From Streptococcus parasanguinis (GTDB lineage: Bacteria > Bacillota > Bacilli > Lactobacillales > Streptococcaceae), in assembly GCF_901875555.1 (NCBI RefSeq), contig NZ_CABFMD010000011.1:287390-351389 (forward strand): a DNA stretch of 64,000 nt, written 5' to 3'. This document shows positions 1-9,721 of this stretch, in pieces. The stretch's first letter is position 1; every line of letters begins with the position of its first letter. The notes under the pieces were generated by a model. It saw nothing but the letters and a program-made list of their open reading frames with translations, was not told the DNA's origin and searched no databases. The position numbers were made by a program, and so were the translations under genes.

Positions 1-1
1 C

Positions 2-241
2 CTAGAGGCTCTTGCTCAGACGGATCTGAATTTGGTTTTAGGTGTTTCCTTTAACCAAACGGTCGCAAAGGACACAGCTCAATATTGGACCAAAGAAACT
101 GGGAATTTGGCGCATTTAATTGACCAGGTCGATTCTTTAGAAGATGTATCTAAATGGGGTCAATTAGCCAAAGCCAATATGAAACAAAACTTTACCTGGG
201 AAAAAATTGTAGGTGAGTACGAGGAATTATTCTTATCATGA
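2..241 (+). CDS. rgpA: Rhamnosyltransferase RgpA, C-terminal end (partial)
   Basis: Only the last 79 codons are inside the window; the reading frame is open from the first bases. The fragment ends with an aromatic/acidic tail (FTWEKIVGEYEELF) typical of the C-terminus of GT4-fold glycosyltransferases. Identity as RgpA, the enzyme that adds a rhamnose early in rhamnan-backbone synthesis at the cytoplasmic membrane face, is inferred mainly from position directly before rgpB, rgpC, rgpD and rgpF. Its stop codon overlaps the rgpB start (ATGA), indicating translational coupling in one operon. No catalytic residues are in view. Confidence 0.75.
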   Translation, partial: LEALAQTDLNLVLGVSFNQTVAKDTAQYWTKETGNLAHLIDQVDSLEDVSKWGQLAKANMKQNFTWEKIVGEYEELFLS

Positions 242-1179
242 AAGTAAATATCTTGTTGTCCACCTATAATGGTGAACAGTATCTAAAAGAGCAGGTCAAA
301 AGTATCCAAGACCAGACTTATCAAGACTGGCAACTCTTGATCCGGGATGATGGGTCAACAGATGGGACAGTGGAGATCATTCAAGAGCTGGTAGCTCAGG
401 ATGAGCGTATTCGCTTTATCAATCAAGGAGCCATCGAAAATCTGGGTGTCATCAAGAGTTTTCACACACTGTTAAAATATGAAAAGGCTGATCTTTATTG
501 CTTTAGTGACCAAGACGATGTTTGGCTACCAGAAAAGATTGCCCTACAAGTGGAAGAAGCAGAGAAACATCTGCAAGAAGAACCTTTGCTGGTCTACACA
601 GATTTAAAAGTGGTCGATGAGAACTTGAATGTGCAGCATGAAAGTATGATTCGCACCCAGTCTGATCATGCAAATACGGAACTCATTCAAGAATTGACGG
701 AAAATACAGTAACTGGTGGAGTAGCCATGATTAACCATGCCCTGGCGGATTTATGGACAGGTCAGGAACAACATGCGCTTCTCATGCATGATTGGTACCT
801 ATCATTGTTGGCAACTGCCTTTGGGAAGCTCATCTATATCGATCAGCCGACAGAGTTGTACCGTCAGCACAGTAGCAACGTTCTAGGAGCTCGAACCCTA
901 AGAAAACGGGTTAAAAACTGGGTTCGCCCTCATATTTTGTTTGCTAAATATTGGAATCTCATCGAGTCCAGTCAAGAACAAGCAAAAAATTTATTGGATC
1001 TGCCAATCAGTCCCCAAAATAAAGAAATTATTGAAAACTTTGTGACCATCATTGACGTTCCGCTAAGAGAACGTTTGAGACGGATTCGTCAGTATGGTTA
1101 TCGCAAGAACCGAGCTTTTCATACCTTTGTGTTTACTAGCTTAATTCTGACAAAGTTTGCATATCGAGGTAAAAAATAA
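238..1179 (+). CDS. rgpB: Rhamnosyltransferase RgpB (GT2)
   Basis: A 313-aa family 2 glycosyltransferase. The nucleotide-sugar binding fold is at the N-terminus (LLSTYNGEQYL, then DDGSTDGT at residues 37-44) with a DXD-type SDQDDVW near residue 90. The YRQHSSNVLG segment in the second half is characteristic of streptococcal RgpB-like rhamnosyltransferases. It should transfer rhamnose from dTDP-rhamnose to the lipid-linked rhamnan chain in the cytoplasm. It overlaps rgpA by 4 nt and rgpC by 1 nt, so the operon is tightly coupled. Length and motifs are normal for the family. Confidence 0.9.
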   Translation: MKVNILLSTYNGEQYLKEQVKSIQDQTYQDWQLLIRDDGSTDGTVEIIQELVAQDERIRFINQGAIENLGVIKSFHTLLKYEKADLYCFSDQDDVWLPEKIALQVEEAEKHLQEEPLLVYTDLKVVDENLNVQHESMIRTQSDHANTELIQELTENTVTGGVAMINHALADLWTGQEQHALLMHDWYLSLLATAFGKLIYIDQPTELYRQHSSNVLGARTLRKRVKNWVRPHILFAKYWNLIESSQEQAKNLLDLPISPQNKEIIENFVTIIDVPLRERLRRIRQYGYRKNRAFHTFVFTSLILTKFAYRGKK

Positions 1180-1985
1180 TGTTTGACGTTTTTAGTCAGA
1201 AAAATCGAATTTTATTACGAGAGTTAATTAAAACAGACTTTAAATTACGCTACCAAGGTTCAGCGATCGGTTATCTTTGGTCGATTTTAAAGCCCTTGAT
1301 GACTTTCACCATCATGTATATTGTCTTCATCCGATTCTTACGCTTGGGTGGAGATGTACCCCATTTCCCAGTTGCCCTCTTGTTGGCCAATGTAATCTGG
1401 GGCTTCTTCTCAGAAGCAACTTCTATGGGGATGGTGTCGATCGTTAGTCGAGGCGACCTATTACGGAAGTTGAACTTCTCCAAACACATCATTGTCTTGT
1501 CCGCAATTTCAGGAGCAGCGATTAACTTTGTCATTAACCTGATTGTGGTCTTGATTTTTTCATTCTTTAATGGGGTGACATTTTCTTGGACAGCCTTGAT
1601 GGTGATTCCGCTATTCTTTGAGTTATTCTTGATGGCGACAGGATGTGCATTGATCTTAGCGACATTTTTTGTCCGTTTCCGTGACCTAGGTCAAGTTTGG
1701 GAAGTGCTCTTACAAGCAGGCTTGTATGCGACGCCAATTATCTATCCGATTACCTTTATCGCAGACCGCAATCCATGGGCTGCTAAGTTGGTCATGATGA
1801 ATCCCTTGGCTCAAATTATTCAAGACATGCGTTATTTCTTGATTGATAAGGCCAACACCCCAGTCTGGCTTTTGGTGGAGAATAAGTTCTTGGTACTGAT
1901 TCCTTATGTCTTGCCAATTCTTATTTTTATCGCTGGCTTTGCTTACTTTAACAAACATGCTAAGAAATTTGCGGAGATCCTCTAA
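1179..1985 (+). CDS. rgpC: Polysaccharide ABC exporter permease RgpC
   Basis: A 268-aa ABC-2 type permease with about six hydrophobic segments and the conserved N-terminal amphipathic stretch (LLRELIKTDFKLRYQGS) followed by GYLWSILKPL, a hallmark of the RgpC/TagG/Wzm permeases. It forms the membrane channel that moves the lipid-linked rhamnose polysaccharide outwards, paired with the ATPase encoded immediately downstream (1-nt overlap, TAATG). Base composition matches the chromosomal average by eye, unlike the downstream half of the operon. Antisense ORFs across it are shadows. Confidence 0.92.
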   Translation: MFDVFSQKNRILLRELIKTDFKLRYQGSAIGYLWSILKPLMTFTIMYIVFIRFLRLGGDVPHFPVALLLANVIWGFFSEATSMGMVSIVSRGDLLRKLNFSKHIIVLSAISGAAINFVINLIVVLIFSFFNGVTFSWTALMVIPLFFELFLMATGCALILATFFVRFRDLGQVWEVLLQAGLYATPIIYPITFIADRNPWAAKLVMMNPLAQIIQDMRYFLIDKANTPVWLLVENKFLVLIPYVLPILIFIAGFAYFNKHAKKFAEIL

Positions 1986-3187
1986 TGACAGATAAACAAA
2001 TTGCAGTAAAAGTAGACCATGTCAGCAAGTACTTTAAGTTGCCAACAGAAGCAACCAATAGTCTTCGGACAGCTATGGTTAATCGCTTCAAAGGCATTAA
2101 AGGCTACAAAGAACAGCACGTTCTTAAGGATATTTCTTTTGAAGTAGAAAAAGGAGACTTTTTCGGGATCCTCGGAAGAAATGGTTCTGGAAAATCAACC
2201 CTCTTAAAAATTATTTCTGAAATCTATGTGCCGGAAAAAGGCACCGTCACCATCGATGGGAAGTTGGTATCCTTTATCGAGCTTGGAGTGGGCTTTAACC
2301 CTGAACTGACAGGTCGTGAAAATGTCTATATGAATGGGGCTATGCTGGGCTTCTCAACAGCTGAAATTGATGCCATGTATGATGACATCGTAGACTTTGC
2401 TGAGTTGCATGACTTCATGAACCAAAAACTCAAGAACTACTCATCAGGGATGCAGGTTCGTCTGGCCTTTTCGGTTGCCATCAAGGCCCAAGGTGATATC
2501 TTGATTTTGGACGAGGTCCTAGCAGTAGGAGATGAAGCCTTCCAACGCAAATGTAACGATTATTTCCAAGAACGCAAGAAATCAGGTAAAACCACGATTC
2601 TAGTTACCCACGATATGGGAGCCGTTAAGAAATATTGTAACAAGGCTGTTTTGATTGAAAATGGTTTGGTGAAAGCCATTGGTGATCCTTTTGACGTTTC
2701 TGATCAATATAGTTTTGACAATTTGGAATCGAGCTCCCATCCTAATGGAAATGAAGATGAGGACTTGGTCACAGCGGAAGTTAAAGATTTTACTGCTAGA
2801 CTGCTTTCTCCTAAGAAAGTAACTCCTGATGATGAGGTTGTTATTGAGTTTTCATTTGATCTATTAGATGATTCTGTGAATCCTCATATAGCCTTTTCAT
2901 TTGTTGATATTTCTACTGGGAATGGGCTTTATAATGATAATTCCATGGATATTCCATTATCTGGTGTCGGACCTAAAAAAATCACCTATAAGTGTAAACT
3001 ACCGTACTTTAATCATGTGAAATTAAGATTAGTAGCATTTTTAAGAGACGAAAATCAAGAAAACTTAGCAATATTGTCGACAACGAACCCTCCAGTTTTT
3101 TCAATTGATCGGGTTGTGGATCGGACAAATCGTTCAGAGTTGGATTCTTCTACTGGATTGTTAATCCGTCAAGGCAAGTGGGAATAA
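1985..3187 (+). CDS. rgpD: Polysaccharide ABC exporter ATPase RgpD with C-terminal substrate-type domain
   Basis: A 400-aa ABC ATPase. Walker A is GRNGSGKST (residues 64-72), the signature SSGMQ is near residue 154 and Walker B with DEVLAVGDE is near 171-180, followed by a VTHD switch. It energises RgpC. Beyond about residue 245 there is an extra beta-rich domain of roughly 150 residues, in the place of the glycan-binding domain of Wzt-type ATPases. The DNA of this C-terminal part is more AT-rich than that of the ATPase part, and the change continues into the next gene, suggesting exchange of a specificity cassette. The glycan-binding role is inferred from family architecture. Confidence 0.9.
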   Translation: MTDKQIAVKVDHVSKYFKLPTEATNSLRTAMVNRFKGIKGYKEQHVLKDISFEVEKGDFFGILGRNGSGKSTLLKIISEIYVPEKGTVTIDGKLVSFIELGVGFNPELTGRENVYMNGAMLGFSTAEIDAMYDDIVDFAELHDFMNQKLKNYSSGMQVRLAFSVAIKAQGDILILDEVLAVGDEAFQRKCNDYFQERKKSGKTTILVTHDMGAVKKYCNKAVLIENGLVKAIGDPFDVSDQYSFDNLESSSHPNGNEDEDLVTAEVKDFTARLLSPKKVTPDDEVVIEFSFDLLDDSVNPHIAFSFVDISTGNGLYNDNSMDIPLSGVGPKKITYKCKLPYFNHVKLRLVAFLRDENQENLAILSTTNPPVFSIDRVVDRTNRSELDSSTGLLIRQGKWE

Positions 3188-3204
3188 TTTCTTTGGTGTA
3201 GGCT

Positions 3205-4863
3205 ATGAAAATTTTATTTGTATCTCCTGTTGGAGCCATGTTTAGTGGAGCGGAAGTATCGATTGTGAACCTAATGAAGTTGTTAGTTCAAGAAGGTCAC
3301 GAAGTATATAATGTGATCCCGGATAATACTCCACACATCGATAAAGACTATCTCCGTCATATGGATGCAACTGGAATTAAACTATTTCAGTTAAAAACCA
3401 ATCAGTGGTGGTGGCCTGAGTCTAAAACGCTGGATATTTCGGATTTAGAAATCCAAGCTTCTCAACAAAAGAATATTGATGAAGTAAGAGAAATCATTCA
3501 GAATGAACAGATTGAACTGGTTATTTCGAATACAGTAAATGTGTTTCAGGGAGCAATAGCTGCTGCATGTGAAAAGGTGAGACATTTTTATATTATTCAT
3601 GAATTTCCTTTTGGCGAGTTTGGCTATTATAAAGAGTTAATTCCCTTAATTGATGATCTGTCTGATAAAATTTTTGTAGTCGAAGGGGAATTGTACCACA
3701 CTCTTACGAATTATTTTACGACTGATAAATTGATTCCGTTTATTCCTTATACAGAAGTTCAAGAGCGTCCGCTCAAGAATTCTACTATTTCTCGTTTTGT
3801 ATCCATTGGTGGGATTAATGAACGGAAAAATCAGCTTGAATTGCTCGCAGCTTATCATCAATTAGATCGGAAAGATATTGAACTGGTCTTTATCGGAGGA
3901 TGGGATGAACAGTACAAAAGGTTGATGGATGACTATATTCAAACGCATCATCTAGATCGTGTGACGTTTGTTGGGTTTCACTCGGATCCATGGTCCTTGG
4001 TGACAGACAAAGATATCCTCGTTTTGCCTGCTACATTAGAAACATTTTCTTTGGTATTTGTGGAATCAGTCCTAAATGGTGTTCCCGCAATCATTTCCGA
4101 TAATTTAGGTCATTTATCTTCGAGTAAATTTTTAGAATCTGGGAATTTATATTCACTAGGGGATAGAGATTTGCTAAGTCAACAAATGGCTACAGTGATT
4201 GAGAATTTTGATAGCTATAAAGAAAAACAATTACTGGATCAAGAACTTGCTCGAAAAAAATATAATCTAAAGACGATCTATGCCGTTTTTAAAGATAACA
4301 TTGAAGTAGAAACACCAATTGTGAACCAAAAGCTATCCTCTAAGTATGCTCGATTTTTGGGGATGAAATTCAAGAATCGTGATATCGAAGTGATTGGTAA
4401 ATCTCAAGTGGTAATTTCAGCTTCTAATGATGGGCTCCATTCAGCCTACCATGAAATAACAAAAGAGAGAATGGAAAATAAGGGCACCATTATCTTTCAG
4501 CTTGAAAATGAAAAAAGTCTAAAAATATTACTTTCAGAATTTCCTAGCTCCTATAAAAAATTGTCATTGATAGCATTGGAGGATCAGAGAGAAATTCCTC
4601 TTGTAACTTCAAATGGAATTGATTTCGAAGATGTTTTGGTTTTCTTTAATACCCATCCACATATTCTTTTTGATCTTTCGAATAGTTCAGGTAATCAATT
4701 TCAATTCTCCTATGAAAAAGAAAGTGACGAAGAATTTAGCAGGCACCTATTCAACTTACATGAGAAACATAAAAAATTATCTCATGAATACAATTCCGTC
4801 ATCCATTCTCGCCGTTGGACGATTCCAACAAAGATCTTGAAATTCTTAAGAATAAGGAAATAA
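3205..4863 (+). CDS. Variable glycosyltransferase of the rgp operon (GT4 fold)
   Basis: A 552-aa protein. The N-terminal Gly-rich entry is MKILFVSPVGAMFSGAEVS. A GT4 signature follows: the donor loop around SIGGINERKNQ and an E-x7-E motif with E279 and E287 (ETFSLVFVE). After the GT-B fold (to about residue 365) there is an unassigned C-terminal region of about 190 residues ending in a basic tail. It occupies the rgpE position between rgpD and rgpF, but S. mutans-type RgpE is a GT2 glucosyltransferase, so I do not transfer that name. It probably adds the strain-specific side sugar. AT content is higher than in rgpB/C. It begins 18 nt after rgpD. Confidence 0.8.
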   Translation: MKILFVSPVGAMFSGAEVSIVNLMKLLVQEGHEVYNVIPDNTPHIDKDYLRHMDATGIKLFQLKTNQWWWPESKTLDISDLEIQASQQKNIDEVREIIQNEQIELVISNTVNVFQGAIAAACEKVRHFYIIHEFPFGEFGYYKELIPLIDDLSDKIFVVEGELYHTLTNYFTTDKLIPFIPYTEVQERPLKNSTISRFVSIGGINERKNQLELLAAYHQLDRKDIELVFIGGWDEQYKRLMDDYIQTHHLDRVTFVGFHSDPWSLVTDKDILVLPATLETFSLVFVESVLNGVPAIISDNLGHLSSSKFLESGNLYSLGDRDLLSQQMATVIENFDSYKEKQLLDQELARKKYNLKTIYAVFKDNIEVETPIVNQKLSSKYARFLGMKFKNRDIEVIGKSQVVISASNDGLHSAYHEITKERMENKGTIIFQLENEKSLKILLSEFPSSYKKLSLIALEDQREIPLVTSNGIDFEDVLVFFNTHPHILFDLSNSSGNQFQFSYEKESDEEFSRHLFNLHEKHKKLSHEYNSVIHSRRWTIPTKILKFLRIRK

Positions 4864-4864
4864 T

Positions 4865-6613
4865 ATGCAACGTTTACTTTTGTACGTTCACTTCAATAAA
4901 TTTAACTTTATCAGTGGACATGTACTCTATCAATTAGAAAAAATTCGTCCCTTGTATTCACGGGTGGTCTTTATCTCTAATAGTCAACTACCAGAAGATG
5001 TGAAGGATCATTTGTCTTCCCAACAGTTGGTGGATGATATTCTTGAACGCCAAAATAGTGGCTTTGACTTCGCTGCTTGGCGGGATGGAATGAAGACAGT
5101 CGGCTTTGATCAACTGGCTCACTTTGATTCTGTTACCCTTATGAATGATACCTGCTTTGGACCTCTTTGGGATTTAGAACCCATTTATCAGCAGTTTGAA
5201 AATGACCCTGAAGTAGATTTCTGGGGAATGACCAATTACCGGAAAGACAAGGATTTTAACGAGCATATTCAAAGTTATTATCTTAGCTTTAAAAAACAGG
5301 TGCTGACATCGAGCGCCTTTCATGAGTTTTGGCAGGGCGTTCAAGACTTTACTAATGTCCAAGATGTAATTGATAACTACGAGACTAGGGTCACAACGAA
5401 TTTTTTGGATGCTGGTTTTCGCTATAAAACTGTCTTTAATACCATCCATGAAGATACAACTGGGATGCTCTATCCAGACTTTTCTTATTACAATCCTACA
5501 GCGATTCTCAAACATAAGGTTCCTTTCATCAAAGTTAAAACCATTGCAAACAATGAAGGAATCATGCCTTATATTTTTGATGAATTGGAGCGTGTATCGG
5601 ACTATCCATTGGATTTGATTCTTAACCACATGTCTATGATTGACCGTCCGGACTATCCTTATCTCTTATCCCGTAAGTATTTGAAGGATCAAGACTTAGG
5701 AGATACATTTGATAAAAAAATTGCGGTTCATCTCCATGTCTTTTATGTGGACCTCTTGGAAGAATTTCTAGATGCTTTCCAAGCTTTTCATTTCACCTAT
5801 GACTTATGGATTACGACAGATGTAGAAGAGAAGAAGCAGGCTATTGAGGAGATTCTTTCTAATCGGGCCCAAGTTGCGACAGTTGTGGTGACTGGAAACA
5901 TTGGACGAGATGTGTTACCAATGTTACTCTTAAAAGAGCAACTCTCTCACTATGATTATGTCGGCCATTTTCATACCAAGAAATCCAAAGAAGCAGATTT
6001 CTGGGCAGGTGAATCTTGGCGGAATGAATTGATTGAGATGCTGATCAAGCCAGCGGATCAAATCCTTGCCAACATGGAGGCCAATCCAAAAGTTGGAATC
6101 GCCATCGCAGATATTCCAACCTTCTTCCGATACAATCGAATAGTGGTTGCCTGGAATGAAGCCCTCATTTCACCAGAGATGAACAAGCTATGGGAACGGA
6201 TGGGAGCGACCAAGTCGATTGATTTCAAGAATCTCAATACCTTTGTCATGAGTTATGGAACCTTTGTTTGGTTTAAATATGATGCTTTGAAACCACTCTT
6301 TGAGTTGAATTTGACAGCAGCAGATGTCCCGGCTGAACCTCTTCCTCAAAATTCGATCCTGCATGCGATTGAACGCTTATTAGTCTACATTGCCTGGGAT
6401 CAAAAATATGACTTTAGGATCTCCCAAAATCCACACGTTCTCACACCATTTATCGATAATAAGCAGTTGAACAATCGTGAGGATCTCCAACCACATACCT
6501 TCGTGGACTTTAATCAAATCGGTGGGATTAAAGGAGCCTTGAAGTATATCGTGATCGGTCCAGCAAGAGCTGTGAAATATATACTAAAAAGAATGATAAA
6601 GAAAGTGAAATAA
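4865..6613 (+). CDS. rgpF: Rhamnan synthesis protein RgpF
   Basis: A 582-aa RgpF-family protein. It shows two related halves: the N-terminal part contains NSGFDFAAWRDGM and LMNDTCFGP, and the second half contains HLHVFYVDLLEEF and HFHTKKSKEADFW, motifs typical of the family. RgpF proteins are GT-A-like enzymes required for rhamnan chain synthesis in streptococci. It starts 2 nt after the preceding stop codon and overlaps the next gene by 1 nt. Its DNA is less AT-rich than both flanking genes, so the operon alternates between conserved and exchanged segments. Confidence 0.9.
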   Translation: MQRLLLYVHFNKFNFISGHVLYQLEKIRPLYSRVVFISNSQLPEDVKDHLSSQQLVDDILERQNSGFDFAAWRDGMKTVGFDQLAHFDSVTLMNDTCFGPLWDLEPIYQQFENDPEVDFWGMTNYRKDKDFNEHIQSYYLSFKKQVLTSSAFHEFWQGVQDFTNVQDVIDNYETRVTTNFLDAGFRYKTVFNTIHEDTTGMLYPDFSYYNPTAILKHKVPFIKVKTIANNEGIMPYIFDELERVSDYPLDLILNHMSMIDRPDYPYLLSRKYLKDQDLGDTFDKKIAVHLHVFYVDLLEEFLDAFQAFHFTYDLWITTDVEEKKQAIEEILSNRAQVATVVVTGNIGRDVLPMLLLKEQLSHYDYVGHFHTKKSKEADFWAGESWRNELIEMLIKPADQILANMEANPKVGIAIADIPTFFRYNRIVVAWNEALISPEMNKLWERMGATKSIDFKNLNTFVMSYGTFVWFKYDALKPLFELNLTAADVPAEPLPQNSILHAIERLLVYIAWDQKYDFRISQNPHVLTPFIDNKQLNNREDLQPHTFVDFNQIGGIKGALKYIVIGPARAVKYILKRMIKKVK

Positions 6614-9150
6614 TGAAACGGAAAAAAGAGTTTAATATTAAAGAATTTATCCTCTCAGCTTTATCGAAACTTTCAAGAACTCAGTGGTATTACATTGCAA
6701 CTTTATTTTTATTCTATTTCATTAATGTTTTTCTTTTAAATTGTCGACTAATTGATACCTTAGGATCCACAACTTCTGTTAGGGAATTGAATAATAATTT
6801 TGGAATAATTTTTGGAATAGCAATTTTATTTATTGCTTATTTGAGTTCAAAATTTGATTTTAAGTGGTTCTTTCTGTTGAAATGTATTGTAGGGTATTTT
6901 ATATATACAAGTTTATCGTATTTAGTAGATGTTACTACTAACATTAATAACCCTAAATTTAAATTATGGAATTTTAAAAATAATCCGTTTCTTCAAACAA
7001 ATGGATTATGGACTTTGTTTTCAATTATTTTAATTTCTAGTCTTTGTTTCTTTTTTAGAAAATATTATGAAAATAAAACTCATCGTGGAAGAGTTACTGT
7101 TGCAATTAATAAAGAGTTTGAATATTTACTATTAGGACAATTTTTGACTTTATTAATATTTTTGGATAGTAAAATTCCATCATTTATTTCAAAAACAACT
7201 ACTTTTATAAAGATTGGGGATAAATATAATTTAGGAAAGTATTCAGAAGCTCAATTTTGGTCTCTCTTTCCAACTACTTTTGGTTTGTTTATTTTATTAA
7301 GTTTTGTCACGTTTTTGTTTATGAAAGGTCAAAGTGATTTTATAAAAAACAAACCATCCTTCTCTTTATCTGTATTCTTTAGTGCTGTATTTGCTATAGT
7401 ATTCAATTTTACTTTGCAAATTGGGATGGGAAATAGTGAAAAATTTTTAGGTTATTCATTTCTACCAGGAGCTTTGTTATTTCAATTTATAACACTATTT
7501 CTTTTATTTATTTCAGTTTTTTTGGTAACTAATAAGGTTGTTTTAAGTACTTTAATCATTCTTTCCTTTGGTACAGTCTTTTCTATTGCTAATGCAATTA
7601 AATTTTCAATGAGGAATGAACCAGTTTTGCCAAGTGATTTATCTTGGTTGTCATCTGTTGATCAATTATTTGGTTTTGTAGATCCGTCTATTGTATTTTA
7701 CAGCATTTTATGTTTGGTATTATTACCATTGCTATATATTATTTTAAGAAAACTTTTCTTTCAAGGTCGAATCTTGAGAAGTTTCCTTTTTAGAATTCTG
7801 CTATTATTAACCATTATAATAGTTTATGTTAATGTTTTTGATATATTGAGTAATAAAGAACAAAATGGTCAAGTTAGAGATGGTGTTCCGATTGTTTCAC
7901 AATTAAATAACTTTCAAAATATTGTTTGGATGGGAAATACTGTTAATGCTAGATATAAATCAATTTCATATGTTTGGTTTAATCAAATGGCGACGGAAGT
8001 GGTTCCTATCCCCGAGGGATACTCTAAAGCACGGATAAATAAAATAAAAGAAAAGTATGCATCAATAGCTTCGGAATTGAATAAGACAAGAAATTCAAAT
8101 ATACAAGATAATACAATTATTTATATTTTGAGTGAGAGCTTTTCAGATCCGTCACGAATTGATACTGTTAAGTTAAATAAAGATGTTATTCCGAATATAA
8201 GATCCATAAAGAATAATACAACAAGTGGTTTAATGCAATCAGATGGTTACGGGGGTGGAACTGCAAATATGGAGTTTCAGACTTTGTTTGGACTTCCATA
8301 TTACAATATGTCTCAAAGTGTTGCTGTATTACATACAGAGGTATTTCCTAAGTTAATAGAAAAACCATCGATAAGCAACAGTTTTAATGAGAAAGATAGA
8401 ATTGCTATTCATTTTAATGATCCTAGAAATTACTCTAGAAATGTTGTATATAAAGATTTAAAATTTAATAAATTTATTACTTCTCCTGCAAAAGGGGTAG
8501 AACATGAAAAACAAGGTGCGTATTTAAGTGATAGGACTCTTTATAATACGATTCTACGAAATATCTCAGCTAATAAAAATGAAAATCAATTTTTTTCAAT
8601 TATTACAATGCAGAACCACGCTCCTTGGTCTGAGTCTACTCCAGAGGATTTAACTGCTATTGGAGAAAAATTTTCAGATGAAGAGAATGCAAAATTATTA
8701 AATTATTCTAGATTGTTAACACATACTGATAGTGATACCCAATCCTTCCTGGAAAGTCTTTCTAAAATAGATAAGAAGATTACAGTGGTCTTCTATGGAG
8801 ATCACTTGCCTGGTCTCTATCCGGAGTCGGCCTTTAAGAACAACCCAGAAGGTCAGTACCAGACAGATTATTTCATTTGGAGTAATTTTGATGCACCGAA
8901 ATTGAATTATCCTTTGGTCAATTCAAGTGATTTCTCTGCTATGGTCTTTGAACAGACCAATTCAAAAGTTTCACCTTACTATGCTTTGTTGACGGAAGTA
9001 TTGAAAAAAGCAAGTGTCGATAAAAAGGCCTTAGAAGGGGAAGCACAAGAGATTGCAGAGGATTTGAAAATGGTTGAATACGACCTGATTAGTGGGAAAG
9101 GTTACCTTTCTAAAGACTTCTTTAAAGTCCCAACCAACAAATCCAATTAA
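6613..9150 (+). CDS. GacH-like membrane glycerol-phosphate transferase (LTA-synthase/sulfatase fold)
   Basis: An 845-aa protein with about ten to twelve hydrophobic segments in the first ~450 residues, then an extracellular alkaline-phosphatase-superfamily domain. Visible active-site motifs are ILSESFSDPS near residue 503, GYGGGTANMEF near 545 (Thr as predicted nucleophile), HFNDPRNY, QNHAPW, and FYGDHLPG near 729. Size, topology and operon position match GacH/SccH enzymes, which add sn-glycerol-1-phosphate to side chains of streptococcal rhamnose polysaccharides. The gene is strongly AT-rich up to about 8740; the last ~400 nt return to chromosomal composition, as if only part was replaced by recombination. 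It ends the operon before a terminator. Confidence 0.85.
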   Translation: MKRKKEFNIKEFILSALSKLSRTQWYYIATLFLFYFINVFLLNCRLIDTLGSTTSVRELNNNFGIIFGIAILFIAYLSSKFDFKWFFLLKCIVGYFIYTSLSYLVDVTTNINNPKFKLWNFKNNPFLQTNGLWTLFSIILISSLCFFFRKYYENKTHRGRVTVAINKEFEYLLLGQFLTLLIFLDSKIPSFISKTTTFIKIGDKYNLGKYSEAQFWSLFPTTFGLFILLSFVTFLFMKGQSDFIKNKPSFSLSVFFSAVFAIVFNFTLQIGMGNSEKFLGYSFLPGALLFQFITLFLLFISVFLVTNKVVLSTLIILSFGTVFSIANAIKFSMRNEPVLPSDLSWLSSVDQLFGFVDPSIVFYSILCLVLLPLLYIILRKLFFQGRILRSFLFRILLLLTIIIVYVNVFDILSNKEQNGQVRDGVPIVSQLNNFQNIVWMGNTVNARYKSISYVWFNQMATEVVPIPEGYSKARINKIKEKYASIASELNKTRNSNIQDNTIIYILSESFSDPSRIDTVKLNKDVIPNIRSIKNNTTSGLMQSDGYGGGTANMEFQTLFGLPYYNMSQSVAVLHTEVFPKLIEKPSISNSFNEKDRIAIHFNDPRNYSRNVVYKDLKFNKFITSPAKGVEHEKQGAYLSDRTLYNTILRNISANKNENQFFSIITMQNHAPWSESTPEDLTAIGEKFSDEENAKLLNYSRLLTHTDSDTQSFLESLSKIDKKITVVFYGDHLPGLYPESAFKNNPEGQYQTDYFIWSNFDAPKLNYPLVNSSDFSAMVFEQTNSKVSPYYALLTEVLKKASVDKKALEGEAQEIAEDLKMVEYDLISGKGYLSKDFFKVPTNKSN

Positions 9151-9210
9151 AAGGAGAGCTAGCAGTTAAAAATCTTTGTGATTTTGGCTGTCTGGCTCCC
9201 TTTTTTTTGT
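9151..9210 (+). terminator. Terminator of the rgp operon
   Basis: Directly after the gacH-like stop codon lies an imperfect nested inverted repeat: AAGGAGAGCTAGCAG against CTGTCTGGCTCCC, with an inner AAAATC/GATTTT stem, followed by eight T residues. This fits an intrinsic terminator for the polysaccharide operon. Confidence 0.7.
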
Positions 9211-9244
9211 TTTTTATGCTAAACTATTAGATGGGGGTACGCTC

Positions 9245-9721
9245 ATGATTAAGATATTTGGAAAGGTCCATTATCATTGGCAACCGGACTTATCTGTTCT
9301 TGTGACTTATTGGTCCATTGCAGTGATTCCGGTCTTTATTGGACTGGCCTTGATGTATGAGAGCTCTAGTGTGCCAACGCTAGTTTTGTTTTCTTTCTTT
9401 TTATTTATGGCCTTGCTCGCGATTGGGGTCCATCGTTACTTCACGATTTATGAGGATGGGATCTTGCGGATTATTACTGCCAATCCTTTTACTCCAATCA
9501 AGGTGAAGATTGACTCGATCGAAAAGGTCGAAGTAAATAAGAAGTCGATCAAGCTCATTTTTAATGATGGTTCGCGCAGTCGGACATTCTGTATGCGCAA
9601 ATGGCCGAAAAAATACTTTATCAATGCACTTGCCTTAAATCCCTATTTTAAGGGAGAAGTAATCTTGACGGATAATTTCATCCATGTGGATTACTATGAG
9701 ATGTATTATGCAGACAAATAA
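9245..9721 (+). CDS. ebsA: EbsA-family membrane protein
   Basis: A 158-aa protein with two adjacent hydrophobic helices (about residues 20-60, from YWSIAVIPVFIGLALMY onward) and a C-terminal soluble domain rich in beta-strands. It matches the EbsA family, named from an enterococcal gene and often labelled pore-forming; the biochemical function is not established. The neighbourhood ebsA/ferredoxin/LysM-protein/cmk is usual in streptococci. A TGC-TAAACT extended -10 (9217-9225) lies just upstream, and GGGGG at 9233-9237 is a likely RBS. It faces the ferredoxin gene convergently with a 9-nt gap. Confidence 0.75.
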   Translation: MIKIFGKVHYHWQPDLSVLVTYWSIAVIPVFIGLALMYESSSVPTLVLFSFFLFMALLAIGVHRYFTIYEDGILRIITANPFTPIKVKIDSIEKVEVNKKSIKLIFNDGSRSRTFCMRKWPKKYFINALALNPYFKGEVILTDNFIHVDYYEMYYADK

